A DNA stretch of 64,000 nucleotides from Pseudescherichia vulneris NBRC 102420 (GTDB taxonomy: Bacteria > Pseudomonadota > Gammaproteobacteria > Enterobacterales > Enterobacteriaceae): the NCBI RefSeq assembly GCF_000759795.1, contig NZ_BBMZ01000007.1:1-64000 (forward strand), in the 5' to 3' direction. The notes under the pieces are model-generated. The model was not told the DNA's origin. It saw only the letters and a list, made by a program, of their open reading frames with translations, and did not search any database. The translations under genes and the position numbers were made by a program. Shown one piece after another: positions 19,031 to 27,836 of this stretch. The stretch's first letter is position 1. Each line of letters starts with the position of its first letter.

Positions 19031-19732
19031 CTGAACGCACCGGCGCAGCTCTCTCTGCCACTCTATCTTCCCGACGATGAAACCTTTGCCAGTTTCTGGC
19101 CGGGTGATAACCCCTCTCTGTTGGCGGCTGTGCAAAACGTGCTGCGTCAGGATCATAGCGGATACATCTACTTCTGGTCGCGGGAAGGTGCAGGTCGCAG
19201 CCATCTGCTGCATGCCGCCTGCGCCGAGCTCTCCGCACGCGGCGACGCCGTGGGCTATGTTCCACTCGATAAGCGTACCTGGTTTGTGCCGGAAGTGCTG
19301 GACGGCATGGAGCAGCTTTCGCTGGTCTGTATCGACAATATTGAGTGCATCGCCGGGGACGATCCCTGGGAGATGGCCATCTTCAATCTCTACAACCGCA
19401 TTCTGGAATCAGGCCGCACGCGCCTGCTGATCACCGGCGATCGCCCGCCGCGCCAGCTCAATCTGCACCTGGCGGATCTGGCCTCGCGCCTCGACTGGGG
19501 GCAGATCTACCGGCTTCAGCCGCTGTCGGATGAGGATAAACTGCTGGCATTGCAACTGCGCGCCCGCCAGCGTGGCTTCGAGCTGCCGGAGGACGTGTGC
19601 CGTTTTCTGCTGAAGAGGTTGGATCGCGAGATGCGCACGCTGTTTGAGACGCTGGATCAGCTTGATCGCGCCTCTATTACCGCCCAGCGCAAGCTGACGA
19701 TCCCGTTTGTGAAAGAGATCCTGAAGCTGTGA
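19031..19732 (+). CDS. hda: Hda, DnaA regulatory inactivator
   Basis: 233 residues (E. coli 233), AAA+ ATPase homologous to DnaA domain III. Bound to the DNA-loaded beta clamp, it stimulates DnaA-ATP hydrolysis (RIDA) and so limits re-initiation. The N-terminal clamp-binding motif QLSLPL is present, as are a P-loop region ([17 protein letters not shown]), the Walker B region (VCIDNIECI) and the sensor/arginine-finger stretch [16 protein letters not shown]. The conserved start is CTG at 19031 (encoding the M of [14 protein letters not shown]); no ATG or GTG fits the family length. In-frame upstream codons are not conserved. Confidence 0.95.
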   Translation: MNAPAQLSLPLYLPDDETFASFWPGDNPSLLAAVQNVLRQDHSGYIYFWSREGAGRSHLLHAACAELSARGDAVGYVPLDKRTWFVPEVLDGMEQLSLVCIDNIECIAGDDPWEMAIFNLYNRILESGRTRLLITGDRPPRQLNLHLADLASRLDWGQIYRLQPLSDEDKLLALQLRARQRGFELPEDVCRFLLKRLDREMRTLFETLDQLDRASITAQRKLTIPFVKEILKL

Positions 19733-19734
19733 AA

Positions 19735-19768
19735 ATGCCGGATGGCGCTACGCTTATCCGGCCTACGC
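19735..19768. repeat. REP element after hda
   Basis: TGCCGGATGGCGCTACGC followed by TTATCCGGCCTAC, the classical enterobacterial REP palindrome, in the gap between convergent hda and yfgD. Confidence 0.85.
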
Positions 19769-19774
19769 TGTTTA

Positions 19775-20131
19775 CTACAGGATCTCCAGCACCTGCTCCG
19801 GCGGTCGGCCAATGCGCGCCTGGCCGTGCTTCACCACGATAGGGCGCTCGATAAGCTTCGGGTTCTCGACCATCGCCTGAATTAACGCCTCTTCCGTCAG
19901 ACCGTTGTCCGCCAGGTTAAGCGTGCGGTAGAGATCTTCCTTCTGCCGCATCAGATCCCGGGCGCTGCTTAAATTAAGCATCTTTAGCAGGTTACGCAGC
20001 GTGGCCGCATCCGGCGGTGTCTCCAGGTAGAGCACCACCTGCGGCTCAACGCTGTGGGATTGCAGCAGGCTCAGGGTCTCGCGGCTCTTTGAGCAGCGGG
20101 GGTTATGGTAGATCGTGACCGCGTCGGACAT
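19775..20131 (-). CDS. yfgD: YfgD, arsenate reductase (ArsC)-like protein
   Basis: 118 residues (E. coli 119). Thioredoxin-fold ArsC family with the reactive Cys in YHNPRCSKSRETLSLL and the conserved IERPIVV stretch. Glutaredoxin-dependent arsenate reduction is the family reaction, but the K-12 gene is chromosomal and its physiological role is unproven. Twelve bases after bepA, so cotranscribed with it. Confidence 0.92.
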   Translation of the reverse strand: MSDAVTIYHNPRCSKSRETLSLLQSHSVEPQVVLYLETPPDAATLRNLLKMLNLSSARDLMRQKEDLYRTLNLADNGLTEEALIQAMVENPKLIERPIVVKHGQARIGRPPEQVLEIL

Positions 20132-20143
20132 ACATTCTCCTGA

Positions 20144-21607
20144 TTACATCTTGGTATAAGGCTTAAAGCGTTCCTGCATCTGCCGCAGCTGGTCAATGCG
20201 GGCGTCGTAGCGCGCCTGCTGCATGCTGCCCAGCTTCACCTGCGCGCTGGCGCTGCCCAGCAGCGAGATCGCCTGATCCAGCTGACCGTGCAGCGCCAGG
20301 CCTTCGGCACGGGCGGCCAGCTCCTGATCGCGATTGCCGAGCGTGCCCTCGGTCTGCGCCAGCAGCTCCCAGCCGTTGGTGTCATCTTTATAGGTAAAGG
20401 TGTAGCGGTTGAGGATCTTCTCCGCCTCGCTTGCCTGGCCGCTTTGCAAATAGGCGTTGGCCAGGTTGAGCTGCAACACCGGGTCGGTTTTCAGCCGCGG
20501 GGCATTTTTCAGCCGGTTGATGGCCTGATCAAACTTTCTCTGGCCGAGATCGATATCAGTGGCTAAATCGAGATACCAGCTGTTGCCCGGCTCTGCGCTC
20601 AGCAGGGGCTGCAACGCCTGGCTGGCGGTGGGGTAGTTAGCGCCCTCCATCGCCTGGAGTGCCCGGCCATACTGGGCGGCACGCTGTTCGCGCACGTTGC
20701 CCTTAGCCCAGGCATCCAGCAGATCGTTGGTAAGCTGGTTACGCCCGCTGTTATACATCCCCAGCGTACGCGCCTTCGCCAGGTAAAAATCTTCTGAAGA
20801 CTGGACCACCACGGGCCGCATCTGGTTGGCACGGTTGCGGGTATCCGAGAGACGGCTCTCCGGCAGGGGGTGAGTCAGCAGGATCTCCGGCGGTCGTGAA
20901 GAGTAGCGGGCCTGATCCAGCAGCTTTTCAAGGAAGGTCGGCATTGCCTGCGGATCGAACCCCGAGCGCTGTAGCACCTGAATGCCGATGCGGTCTGCCT
21001 CCTGCTCGTTCTGCTGGGTAAAAGTGATCATTCCCTGACGGGTGCCGGCCAGAGTACCGGTTAGCGCCGCCATCCCCGCCTGCGGGCTGGCCATCGCCAG
21101 CAGAATAGATCCTAATGCGCCCGCCCAGGTCAGCGGCGCGCTGTTTTTCTGATCTTCCATCGCTCGCGCCAGGTGGCGCTGGGTAACGTGGGAGATTTCG
21201 TGCGCCATTACCGAGGCCAGCTGGCTCTCGTTATCGGCATAGCGGAAGAGGGCCGAGTGCAGCACCACGTTGCCGCCAAAGAAGGCGAAGGCGTTGATTT
21301 CGTCGTTATTGATTAAGTAGAAGTGGAACGGGGTGCGTACCGAATTGGCATGGGCAACAAGGCGCATCCCTAAGCCATTAATGTACTGCACCAACAGGGG
21401 ATCGTTAATCAGCGGCGCACTGCCGCGCAGTTGACGAACGTAGTAGTCGCCCATCTGCAGCTCCTGGGCAATCGACAGCGTGCTGCCCGCCGAGGTACCC
21501 ATATCCGGCAGGGTATCCGCTGAATCCGCAAAGACCGGCGCGGCCTGGCCCAGCGTCAGGGTAGCAATCAGGGTAGCAACCAGCGTTTTTCTCAACGTCC
21601 TGAACAT
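20144..21607 (-). CDS. bepA: BepA, periplasmic metalloprotease/chaperone for outer-membrane assembly
   Basis: 487 residues (E. coli 487). Signal peptide (about 1-27, ending APVFA). M48 peptidase domain with HEISH in [16 protein letters not shown], and the third zinc ligand in NEQEADRIG. The C-terminal half (~310-487) consists of TPR repeats that dock on the BAM complex. It helps LptD mature and degrades stalled or misfolded outer-membrane proteins. SigmaE-regulated in E. coli. Formerly YfgC. Confidence 0.96.
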   Translation of the reverse strand: MFRTLRKTLVATLIATLTLGQAAPVFADSADTLPDMGTSAGSTLSIAQELQMGDYYVRQLRGSAPLINDPLLVQYINGLGMRLVAHANSVRTPFHFYLINNDEINAFAFFGGNVVLHSALFRYADNESQLASVMAHEISHVTQRHLARAMEDQKNSAPLTWAGALGSILLAMASPQAGMAALTGTLAGTRQGMITFTQQNEQEADRIGIQVLQRSGFDPQAMPTFLEKLLDQARYSSRPPEILLTHPLPESRLSDTRNRANQMRPVVVQSSEDFYLAKARTLGMYNSGRNQLTNDLLDAWAKGNVREQRAAQYGRALQAMEGANYPTASQALQPLLSAEPGNSWYLDLATDIDLGQRKFDQAINRLKNAPRLKTDPVLQLNLANAYLQSGQASEAEKILNRYTFTYKDDTNGWELLAQTEGTLGNRDQELAARAEGLALHGQLDQAISLLGSASAQVKLGSMQQARYDARIDQLRQMQERFKPYTKM

Positions 21608-21758
21608 AACCTCAATCCTGTATGGCGAGCATGATGAACATCTTAATCAATTGATGCGTTAGTTTCCTGTGGCAGCGTCGAAAAGCGAAGTCTTTTTTGT
21701 TTCACTTCGATACAATTCCTCCGGAAAACCCACCAGGGACCTATAGGTAAGGTAAGTT

Positions 21759-22820
21759 ATGCTCGAAATGTTAATGCAGTGGTATCGCCGTCGCTTTAGC
21801 GATCCGGAGGCGATTGCGCTGCTGGTCATTCTGCTGGCAGGGTTTAGCATCCTGTTCTTTTTTAGCGGGTTATTAGCCCCGCTGCTGGTGGCCATCGTGC
21901 TGGCCTACCTGCTGGAGTGGCCTACCGCCCGGCTGGAAAACGTCGGCTGCTCACGTACCGTCGCCTCCAGCATCGTGCTGGTGCTGTTCGTCGGCATTCT
22001 GCTGCTGATGGCCTTCGTGGTGATGCCTATCGCCTGGCAGCAGGGCATCAATCTGATCCGCGATATGCCCGGCATGCTCAACAAGCTCTCTGATTTTGCG
22101 GCCACGCTGCCGCGACGCTATCCGGCGCTGATGGACGCGGGCATTATCGATGCCATGGCAGAGAACATGCGCACCCGCATGCTCAGCCTGGGGGATTCGG
22201 TGGTCAAATACTCCGTCGCCTCGCTGGTAGGGCTGCTGACGCTGGCGGTCTATCTGGTGCTGGTGCCGCTGATGGTCTTCTTCCTGGTGAAGGATAAAGA
22301 GCAGATGCTCAATGCCGTACGCCGCATTCTGCCGCGCAACCGTGGCCTGGCAGGGCAGGTGTGGGTGGAGATGAACCAGCAGATCACCAACTATATTCGC
22401 GGCAAGGTGCTAGAGATGATCGTCGTCGGCGTGGCGACGTGGATTGGTTTTATTCTCTTCGGTCTTAACTACTCGCTGCTGCTGGCGGTGCTGGTGGGCT
22501 TCTCGGTGCTTATCCCTTACATTGGCGCCTTTGTGGTCACGCTGCCGGTGATCGGCGTGGCGCTGTTCCAGTTTGGGCTGGGAACCGAGTTCTGGAGTTG
22601 CTTTGCGGTTTACCTGATCATTCAGGGGCTGGACGGCAACCTGCTGGTGCCGGTGCTCTTCTCGGAGGCGGTGAACCTGCATCCGCTGGTGATTATTCTG
22701 TCGGTGGTGATCTTCGGCGGACTGTGGGGCTTCTGGGGCGTGTTCTTTGCGATCCCGCTCGCCACGCTAATCAAGGCGGTGGTGCATGCCTGGCCGGATG
22801 TCCCGGCGGTGGAAGAGTAG
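21759..22820 (+). CDS. perM: PerM, AI-2E family transporter (permease)
   Basis: 353 residues (E. coli 353). AI-2E transporter family, eight membrane segments with the family signatures ATWIGFILFGLNYSLLLAVL and GFSVLIPYIGAFVVTLPV, then IIQGLDGNLLVPVLFSE. Substrate unproven. Divergent from bepA, as in K-12. Downstream of it K-12 carries the hyf hydrogenase-4 operon, which is missing here. Confidence 0.94.
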   Translation: MLEMLMQWYRRRFSDPEAIALLVILLAGFSILFFFSGLLAPLLVAIVLAYLLEWPTARLENVGCSRTVASSIVLVLFVGILLLMAFVVMPIAWQQGINLIRDMPGMLNKLSDFAATLPRRYPALMDAGIIDAMAENMRTRMLSLGDSVVKYSVASLVGLLTLAVYLVLVPLMVFFLVKDKEQMLNAVRRILPRNRGLAGQVWVEMNQQITNYIRGKVLEMIVVGVATWIGFILFGLNYSLLLAVLVGFSVLIPYIGAFVVTLPVIGVALFQFGLGTEFWSCFAVYLIIQGLDGNLLVPVLFSEAVNLHPLVIILSVVIFGGLWGFWGVFFAIPLATLIKAVVHAWPDVPAVEE

Positions 22821-22823
22821 CGT

Positions 22824-22857
22824 GTAGGCCCGGCAGGCGTAGCGCCGCCGGGCCTTA
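22824..22857. repeat. REP element after perM
   Basis: AGGCCCGGC...GCCGGGCCT palindrome with the REP core, between convergent perM and bcp. Confidence 0.8.
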
Positions 22858-22862
22858 ATACT

Positions 22863-23333
22863 TTACGCGTTCTCCTGCAGCCAGTTCAGCACGATATCGT
22901 GGTGGTTGCTGGTTTTGAAATCGTTGAACACGTGCTCAACGACCCCGTCCGCGCCAATCAAAAAGCTGATGCGGTGAATGCCGTCGTAGGTTTTCCCCAT
23001 AAACGACTTCTCACCCCAGATGCCAAACTGCTCGCAGACCTGATGGTCTTCATCGGACAGCAGGGTAAAGTTCAGCAGCTCTTTTTCAGCAAAGCGGGAG
23101 AGCTTTTCCGGCTTGTCGGTGCTGATGCCCAGCACTTCCACACCTTTTTTCTTTAAATCGTCCATGTTATCGCGTAGGCCACAGGCCTGAACGGTACAGC
23201 CTGGGGTCATGGCTTTCGGGTAGAAATAGACCAATACACGCTGTCCCTGGAAGTCGGCCAAATTAACTTGTTCTCCGTCTTGATCCGGCAAGCTAAATTT
23301 CGGTGCGGTATCACCGGCTTTCAGTGGATTCAT
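22863..23333 (-). CDS. bcp: Bcp, thioredoxin-dependent thiol peroxidase
   Basis: 156 residues (E. coli 156). Peroxiredoxin of the BCP/PrxQ class that reduces H2O2 and organic peroxides. Peroxidatic and resolving cysteines five residues apart are both present in TPGCTVQACGLRDN. The ATG at 23333 overlaps the gcvR stop (TGATG), so it is coupled to gcvR; a GTG one codon upstream is not the conserved start. Confidence 0.97.
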   Translation of the reverse strand: MNPLKAGDTAPKFSLPDQDGEQVNLADFQGQRVLVYFYPKAMTPGCTVQACGLRDNMDDLKKKGVEVLGISTDKPEKLSRFAEKELLNFTLLSDEDHQVCEQFGIWGEKSFMGKTYDGIHRISFLIGADGVVEHVFNDFKTSNHHDIVLNWLQENA

Positions 23334-23905
23334 CACTTCACTCCATCCTGTTCATCGTTCTGGGAATAGTTGACGACATTTATACTGCCCTGCGCATTTA
23401 ATTCTGTACATAGTACTTTGAAAGCTTGTTCAATTTTTGCCGCATCTTCCAGCGCCGGGCTATGGGCCGTGATCTGAATAAAGAGCTGGGCGGCTGCACC
23501 GGCTTGGGCAGGCTGGGTGCGAGAGACCAGCTCGGCAATATTCATCTGGTGGGCATCAAACAGGGCGGTGAAGCGCTCGATCAGGTGCGGGGAGTCCGCT
23601 ACCTCAACCTGCACCCACACCGTGGCGGGCAGCGCCGCGCCGGGCCGCGCGGTGGTGCGTTTCATCACGATCAGCAGATCCAGCTCTGCGCCCTTCAGCG
23701 GCAGCGTGGATTCAATCAGGGTAATGGCGTTCCATGACCCGGAAAGCAGCATGATAAAGGTGAACTCTTCCCCGAGCATCGCCAGCCGGCTATCTTCAAT
23801 ATTACAGCCGCAGCTGCTCACGTGACGGGTGATCGTGTTGACGATACCAGGCCTGTCGACACCTAGCGCGGTGATAACCAGATAATGTTGTGATGAAGGG
23901 GTCAA
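23333..23905 (-). CDS. gcvR: GcvR, regulator of the glycine cleavage system
   Basis: 190 residues with two ACT domains (about 8-85 and 93-175). It binds GcvA and keeps it repressing gcvTHP when glycine is low. The start is a TTG at 23905 giving TPSSQHYLVITALGVDRPGI, matching the E. coli length of 190; the longer in-frame ATG at 24070 would read across the dapA start region. Divergent from dapA and coupled to bcp. Confidence 0.94.
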   Translation of the reverse strand: MTPSSQHYLVITALGVDRPGIVNTITRHVSSCGCNIEDSRLAMLGEEFTFIMLLSGSWNAITLIESTLPLKGAELDLLIVMKRTTARPGAALPATVWVQVEVADSPHLIERFTALFDAHQMNIAELVSRTQPAQAGAAAQLFIQITAHSPALEDAAKIEQAFKVLCTELNAQGSINVVNYSQNDEQDGVK

Positions 23906-24062
23906 ACCTGTTCTTCCTATAGATGCTTCGCTAACGGTTTCGGTAATCCTAAGGAAAGCATAAAAAAAACCGGCATACAACCGCCGGAACGCCTCGCGTC
24001 GCTTGCTTTTATTACAGCACCAAACGTACCATTGAGAATCTTGTTTGCACAGAGGATGGCCC

Positions 24063-24941
24063 ATGTTCACGGGAAGTATTGTCGCGCTTGTTACACCGAT
24101 GGATGAGAAAGGTAATGTCTGCCGGTCAAGCCTGAAGAAACTGATTGATTATCATGTCGCCAGCGGAACCTCGGCGATTGTATCGGTAGGCACCACCGGT
24201 GAGTCCGCCACGCTGAGCCATGAGGAACATGGTGACGTCGTGATGCTGACGCTTGAACTGGCCGACGGGCGCATCCCGATTATTGCAGGCACCGGTGCAA
24301 ATGCTACCGCCGAGGCGATCGGCCTTACCGAGCGCTTCAACGGCAGCGGTGTGGTAGGCTGCCTGACGGTAACGCCTTACTACAACCGTCCGACGCAGGA
24401 AGGGCTGTTCCAGCATTTTAAAGCCATCGCGGAACACACTGATCTGCCGCAAATTCTGTATAATGTACCTTCGCGTACCGGTTGCGATATGCTGCCTGAA
24501 ACCGTGGGTCGCCTGGCGAAAGTGAACAATATTGTCGCAATCAAAGAGGCTACCGGGAACTTAAGTCGTGTTCATCAGATCAAAGAGCTGGTTTCAGATG
24601 ACTTTGGTCTTCTGAGCGGTGATGATGCCACCGGGCTGGACTTTATGCAGCTTGGCGGTCACGGTGTGATCTCCGTGACCTCTAACGTGGCCGCACGCGA
24701 CATGGCAGAGATGTGCCGTCTGGCTGCCGAAGGGCAGTTTAGCGAAGCGCGGGTGATTAACCAGCGTCTGATGCCGTTACACAACAAACTATTTGTCGAA
24801 CCCAATCCTATCCCAGTGAAATGGGCATGTAAGGAGTTGGGGCTTGTGGCGACCGACACGCTGCGTCTGCCGATGACGCCGATTACCGACCACGGTCGTG
24901 AGGCTGTTACCGCTGCGCTTAAGCACGCCGGTTTGCTGTAA
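24063..24941 (+). CDS. dapA: 4-hydroxy-tetrahydrodipicolinate synthase
   Basis: 292 residues (E. coli 292). First committed step of lysine/diaminopimelate synthesis, condensing pyruvate with aspartate semialdehyde. The Schiff-base Lys is in [13 protein letters not shown]. The catalytic Thr pair ([10 protein letters not shown]) and Tyr ([10 protein letters not shown]) are intact. The start is ATG 24063 ([15 protein letters not shown]), not the in-frame codon upstream. Followed by bamC after 16 bases, an operon as in K-12. The product feeds the DapE pathway. Confidence 0.98.
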   Translation: MFTGSIVALVTPMDEKGNVCRSSLKKLIDYHVASGTSAIVSVGTTGESATLSHEEHGDVVMLTLELADGRIPIIAGTGANATAEAIGLTERFNGSGVVGCLTVTPYYNRPTQEGLFQHFKAIAEHTDLPQILYNVPSRTGCDMLPETVGRLAKVNNIVAIKEATGNLSRVHQIKELVSDDFGLLSGDDATGLDFMQLGGHGVISVTSNVAARDMAEMCRLAAEGQFSEARVINQRLMPLHNKLFVEPNPIPVKWACKELGLVATDTLRLPMTPITDHGREAVTAALKHAGLL

Positions 24942-24957
24942 AGTTTAGGGAGATTTG

Positions 24958-25989
24958 ATGGCTTACTCAGTACAGAAGTCGCGCCTGGTGAAGGTAGCGA
25001 GTGTTTCGCTTGTTATGCTGCTCGCTGCCTGTAATTCGGACTCGCGCTACAAGCGCCAGGTTAGCGGTGATGAATCCTATCTGGATGCCGCGCCGCTTGG
25101 TGAACTTCATGCGCCTGCTGGCATGATCCTGCCAGTGCAGAACGGTGACTACAACATTCCAGTGGCTAACGGCAGCGGTGCCGTTGGTAAAGCGCTGGAT
25201 ATCCGCCCACCGGCCCAGCCGCTGGCGCTGGTAACGGGTGCCCGCACCCAGTTTACCGGTGATACCGCAACGCTGCTGGTGGAGAACGGCAACCGTAGCA
25301 CGCTGTGGCCACAGGTGGTAAGCACGGTTCAGGGCAACAACTACGCGATTGATAAACGTGACGATGCCGCGCAGACCCTGACCACCGGTTGGGTTGACTG
25401 GAACCGCCTCGACGAAGATCAGCAGTACCGTGGCCGTTATCAAATCTCGGTTAAGCCGCAGGGCTATCAGCAGGCGGTTGTCGTCAAGCTGATGAACCTG
25501 GAGCAGGCTGGCAAGCCGGTGGCCGATACCGCCTCGCTGCAGCGCTACAGCACCGAAATGCTGAACGCGATCTCCGCCGGGCTGGATAAAACCGCCACTG
25601 CGTCACAGAACGCCGCGCAGAACCGCTCTGCCGCCACCCTCGACGTACAGAGCGGTGCCGACGATACCGGTCTGCCGATGCTCGTAGTCCGTGGGCCGTT
25701 TAACGTAGTCTGGCAGCGCCTGCCTGCGACCCTTGAGAAAGTGGGCATGAAGGTAACCGACTCCACGCGCTCAACCGGCAGCATGGCGGTCACCTACAAG
25801 CCGCTCTCAGACAGCGACTGGCTGGCACTTGGCGCGCGCGATCCGGGCCTGACCTCCGGTGACTACAAGCTACAGGTAGGCGATCTCGATAACCGCAGCA
25901 GCCTGCAGTTTATCGATCCGAAAGGGCACACCCTGACCCAGGCGCAAAACGACGCGCTGGTGGCCGTTTTCGAAGCTGCATTTAAGTAA
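24958..25989 (+). CDS. bamC: BamC, outer-membrane assembly lipoprotein
   Basis: 343 residues (E. coli 344). Signal peptide with lipobox LLAAC (lipidated Cys near residue 25). An extended N-terminal stretch, which binds BamD in E. coli, is followed by two helix-grip domains (~100-215 and ~225-340). Non-essential BAM subunit at the outer membrane. Start ATG 24958; a TTG one codon upstream is in frame but not conserved. It ends at a strong terminator before purC. Confidence 0.97.
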   Translation: MAYSVQKSRLVKVASVSLVMLLAACNSDSRYKRQVSGDESYLDAAPLGELHAPAGMILPVQNGDYNIPVANGSGAVGKALDIRPPAQPLALVTGARTQFTGDTATLLVENGNRSTLWPQVVSTVQGNNYAIDKRDDAAQTLTTGWVDWNRLDEDQQYRGRYQISVKPQGYQQAVVVKLMNLEQAGKPVADTASLQRYSTEMLNAISAGLDKTATASQNAAQNRSAATLDVQSGADDTGLPMLVVRGPFNVVWQRLPATLEKVGMKVTDSTRSTGSMAVTYKPLSDSDWLALGARDPGLTSGDYKLQVGDLDNRSSLQFIDPKGHTLTQAQNDALVAVFEAAFK

Positions 25990-25997
25990 AAAAATCA

Positions 25998-26022
25998 GGC
26001 CGGATTGCTCCGGCCTTTTTTA
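25998..26022 (+). terminator. dapA-bamC terminator
   Basis: 7-bp stem GGCCGGA / TCCGGCC with a TTGC tetraloop and six T. Confidence 0.92.
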
Positions 26023-26031
26023 TCAGGGTAG

Positions 26032-26047
26032 ACGCAAACGTGTGCGT
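26032..26047. promoter_or_regulatory. PurR operator of purC
   Basis: ACGCAAACGTGTGCGT fits the PurR consensus and lies 60 bases upstream of the purC start, overlapping the expected promoter. Confidence 0.88.
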
Positions 26048-26107
26048 AGCGGATAATGGCCGCAGTTAGACTTCAAATCATCACACCTGGAACCTGGAGT
26101 AACAAAG

Positions 26108-26821
26108 ATGCAAAAGCAAGCTGAGTTGTATCGTGGCAAAGCGAAGACCGTATACAGCACGGAAAACCCCGACCTGTTGGTGCTCGAATTCCGCAATGAT
26201 ACGTCAGCAGGGGATGGCGCACGCATTGAACAGTTCGATCGTAAGGGCATGGTGAACAACAAGTTCAACCACTTCATTATGAGCAAGCTGGAAGAGGCGG
26301 GCATCCCGACACAGATGGAGCAGCTGCTCTCCGATACCGAGTGCCTGGTTAAGAAGCTGGAGATGGTGCCGGTGGAGTGCGTTATCCGTAACCGTGCAGC
26401 GGGCTCGCTGGTGAAGCGTCTGGGCGTTGAGGAGGGGATGATCCTCAATCCGCCTCTGTTCGATCTGTTCCTGAAAAACGATGAAATGCACGATCCAATG
26501 GTTAACGACTCCTACTGCGAAACCTTCGGCTGGGTGAATCAGAAAAACCTGGCGCGCATGAAAGAGCTGACCTACAAGGCCAACGATGTGCTGACCAAAC
26601 TGTTTGACGATGCCGGTCTGATCCTGGTGGACTTCAAGCTGGAGTTTGGTTTGTTCAACGGCGAAGTGGTGCTGGGCGACGAGTTCTCCCCGGACGGCAG
26701 CCGCCTGTGGGACAAAGAGACCATGGATAAAATGGATAAAGACCGCTTCCGTCAGAGCCTTGGCGGCGTGATCGAAGCCTATGAAGCCGTGGCCCACCGT
26801 CTCGGCGTGAAACTGGACTAG
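26108..26821 (+). CDS. purC: SAICAR synthase
   Basis: 237 residues (E. coli 237). Joins CAIR and aspartate using ATP in purine synthesis. Family landmarks: [11 protein letters not shown] (ATP loop), [29 protein letters not shown] and [15 protein letters not shown] monocistronic transcript is likely, between the bamC terminator and ypfJ. Controlled by the PurR box just upstream. Confidence 0.98.
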   Translation: MQKQAELYRGKAKTVYSTENPDLLVLEFRNDTSAGDGARIEQFDRKGMVNNKFNHFIMSKLEEAGIPTQMEQLLSDTECLVKKLEMVPVECVIRNRAAGSLVKRLGVEEGMILNPPLFDLFLKNDEMHDPMVNDSYCETFGWVNQKNLARMKELTYKANDVLTKLFDDAGLILVDFKLEFGLFNGEVVLGDEFSPDGSRLWDKETMDKMDKDRFRQSLGGVIEAYEAVAHRLGVKLD

Positions 26822-26951
26822 TTTCACTCTTTGGCTCTTAGCCGGAGGCGTTCCCCACTCCTCCGGCCTGTTACAGCACCTTTCTTATGGTAATCCTGCC
26901 CTTAACCGCCTACGATCAATCATATTTATTAAAAATATCTCTGAGGTGATT

Positions 26952-27812
26952 ATGCGTTGGCAAGGGCGTCGCGAAAGTAATAACGTTGAAGACAGGCGTA
27001 GCGAATCAGGTAGCCCGCTGGGTGGCCGTGGGCTGCGTCTGCCCCGGGGCAAGGGTGGGATTATCTTGCTGGTGATTGTGGTGATCGGCGGCTACTACGG
27101 CGTGGATTTAACCGGGCTGCTCACCGGGCAGCCGATGTCCCAGCCGGGTACCCAGCAGGTGGCCACACCTCAGGAGAATGAAGCGGCGAAGTTTACCCGT
27201 GTCATTTTTGCCACCACCGAAGAGACGTGGACCCAGCTGTTTGAGAAAATGGGCCGCACCTATCAGCAACCGACTCTGGTGATGTACCGCAACTATACCC
27301 AGACCGGCTGCGGTACTGGTCAGTCGGTCATGGGGCCGTTCTACTGCCCGGCGGACAGCAAAGTCTATATCGATCTCTCTTTCTACGATGAGATGAAGAG
27401 CAAGCTCGGCGCGGCGGGCGACTTCGCTCAGGGCTATGTCATTGCCCACGAAGTGGGTCACCACGTGCAGAAGCTGCTGGGTATTGAGCCAAAGGTGCGC
27501 CAGCTGCAGCAAAACGCCTCCCAGGCAGAAGTTAACCGCCTGTCGGTGAAGATGGAGTTGCAGGCGGACTGCTTTGCTGGGGTCTGGGGCCGCAGCATGC
27601 AGCAGCAGGGCGTGATGGAGGAGGGCGATCTGCAGGAGGGGCTGAACGCCGCCGAAGCGATTGGTGACGACCGTCTTCAGCAGCAGAGTCAGGGCCGGGT
27701 CGTGCCGGATAGCTTTACCCACGGCACCTCCGAGCAGCGTTACACCTGGTTTAAGCGCGGCTTCGACACGGGTGATGTCGCCCAGTGCAATACCTTTGGC
27801 AAAACGCTGTAA
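26952..27812 (+). CDS. ypfJ: YpfJ, putative neutral zinc metallopeptidase
   Basis: 286 residues (E. coli 287). Gly-rich N-terminus, then one membrane helix (about 36-55), then a periplasmic domain with HEVGHH in [17 protein letters not shown] and a downstream Glu in [13 protein letters not shown], the signature of the neutral zinc metallopeptidase family. Substrate unknown. Start ATG 26952, five bases after GAGG; a GTG two codons upstream is less likely. Followed by tmcA after 24 bases. Confidence 0.93.
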   Translation: MRWQGRRESNNVEDRRSESGSPLGGRGLRLPRGKGGIILLVIVVIGGYYGVDLTGLLTGQPMSQPGTQQVATPQENEAAKFTRVIFATTEETWTQLFEKMGRTYQQPTLVMYRNYTQTGCGTGQSVMGPFYCPADSKVYIDLSFYDEMKSKLGAAGDFAQGYVIAHEVGHHVQKLLGIEPKVRQLQQNASQAEVNRLSVKMELQADCFAGVWGRSMQQQGVMEEGDLQEGLNAAEAIGDDRLQQQSQGRVVPDSFTHGTSEQRYTWFKRGFDTGDVAQCNTFGKTL

Positions 27813-27836
27813 GGCTCTATTTTCGGGAACGGTGAC

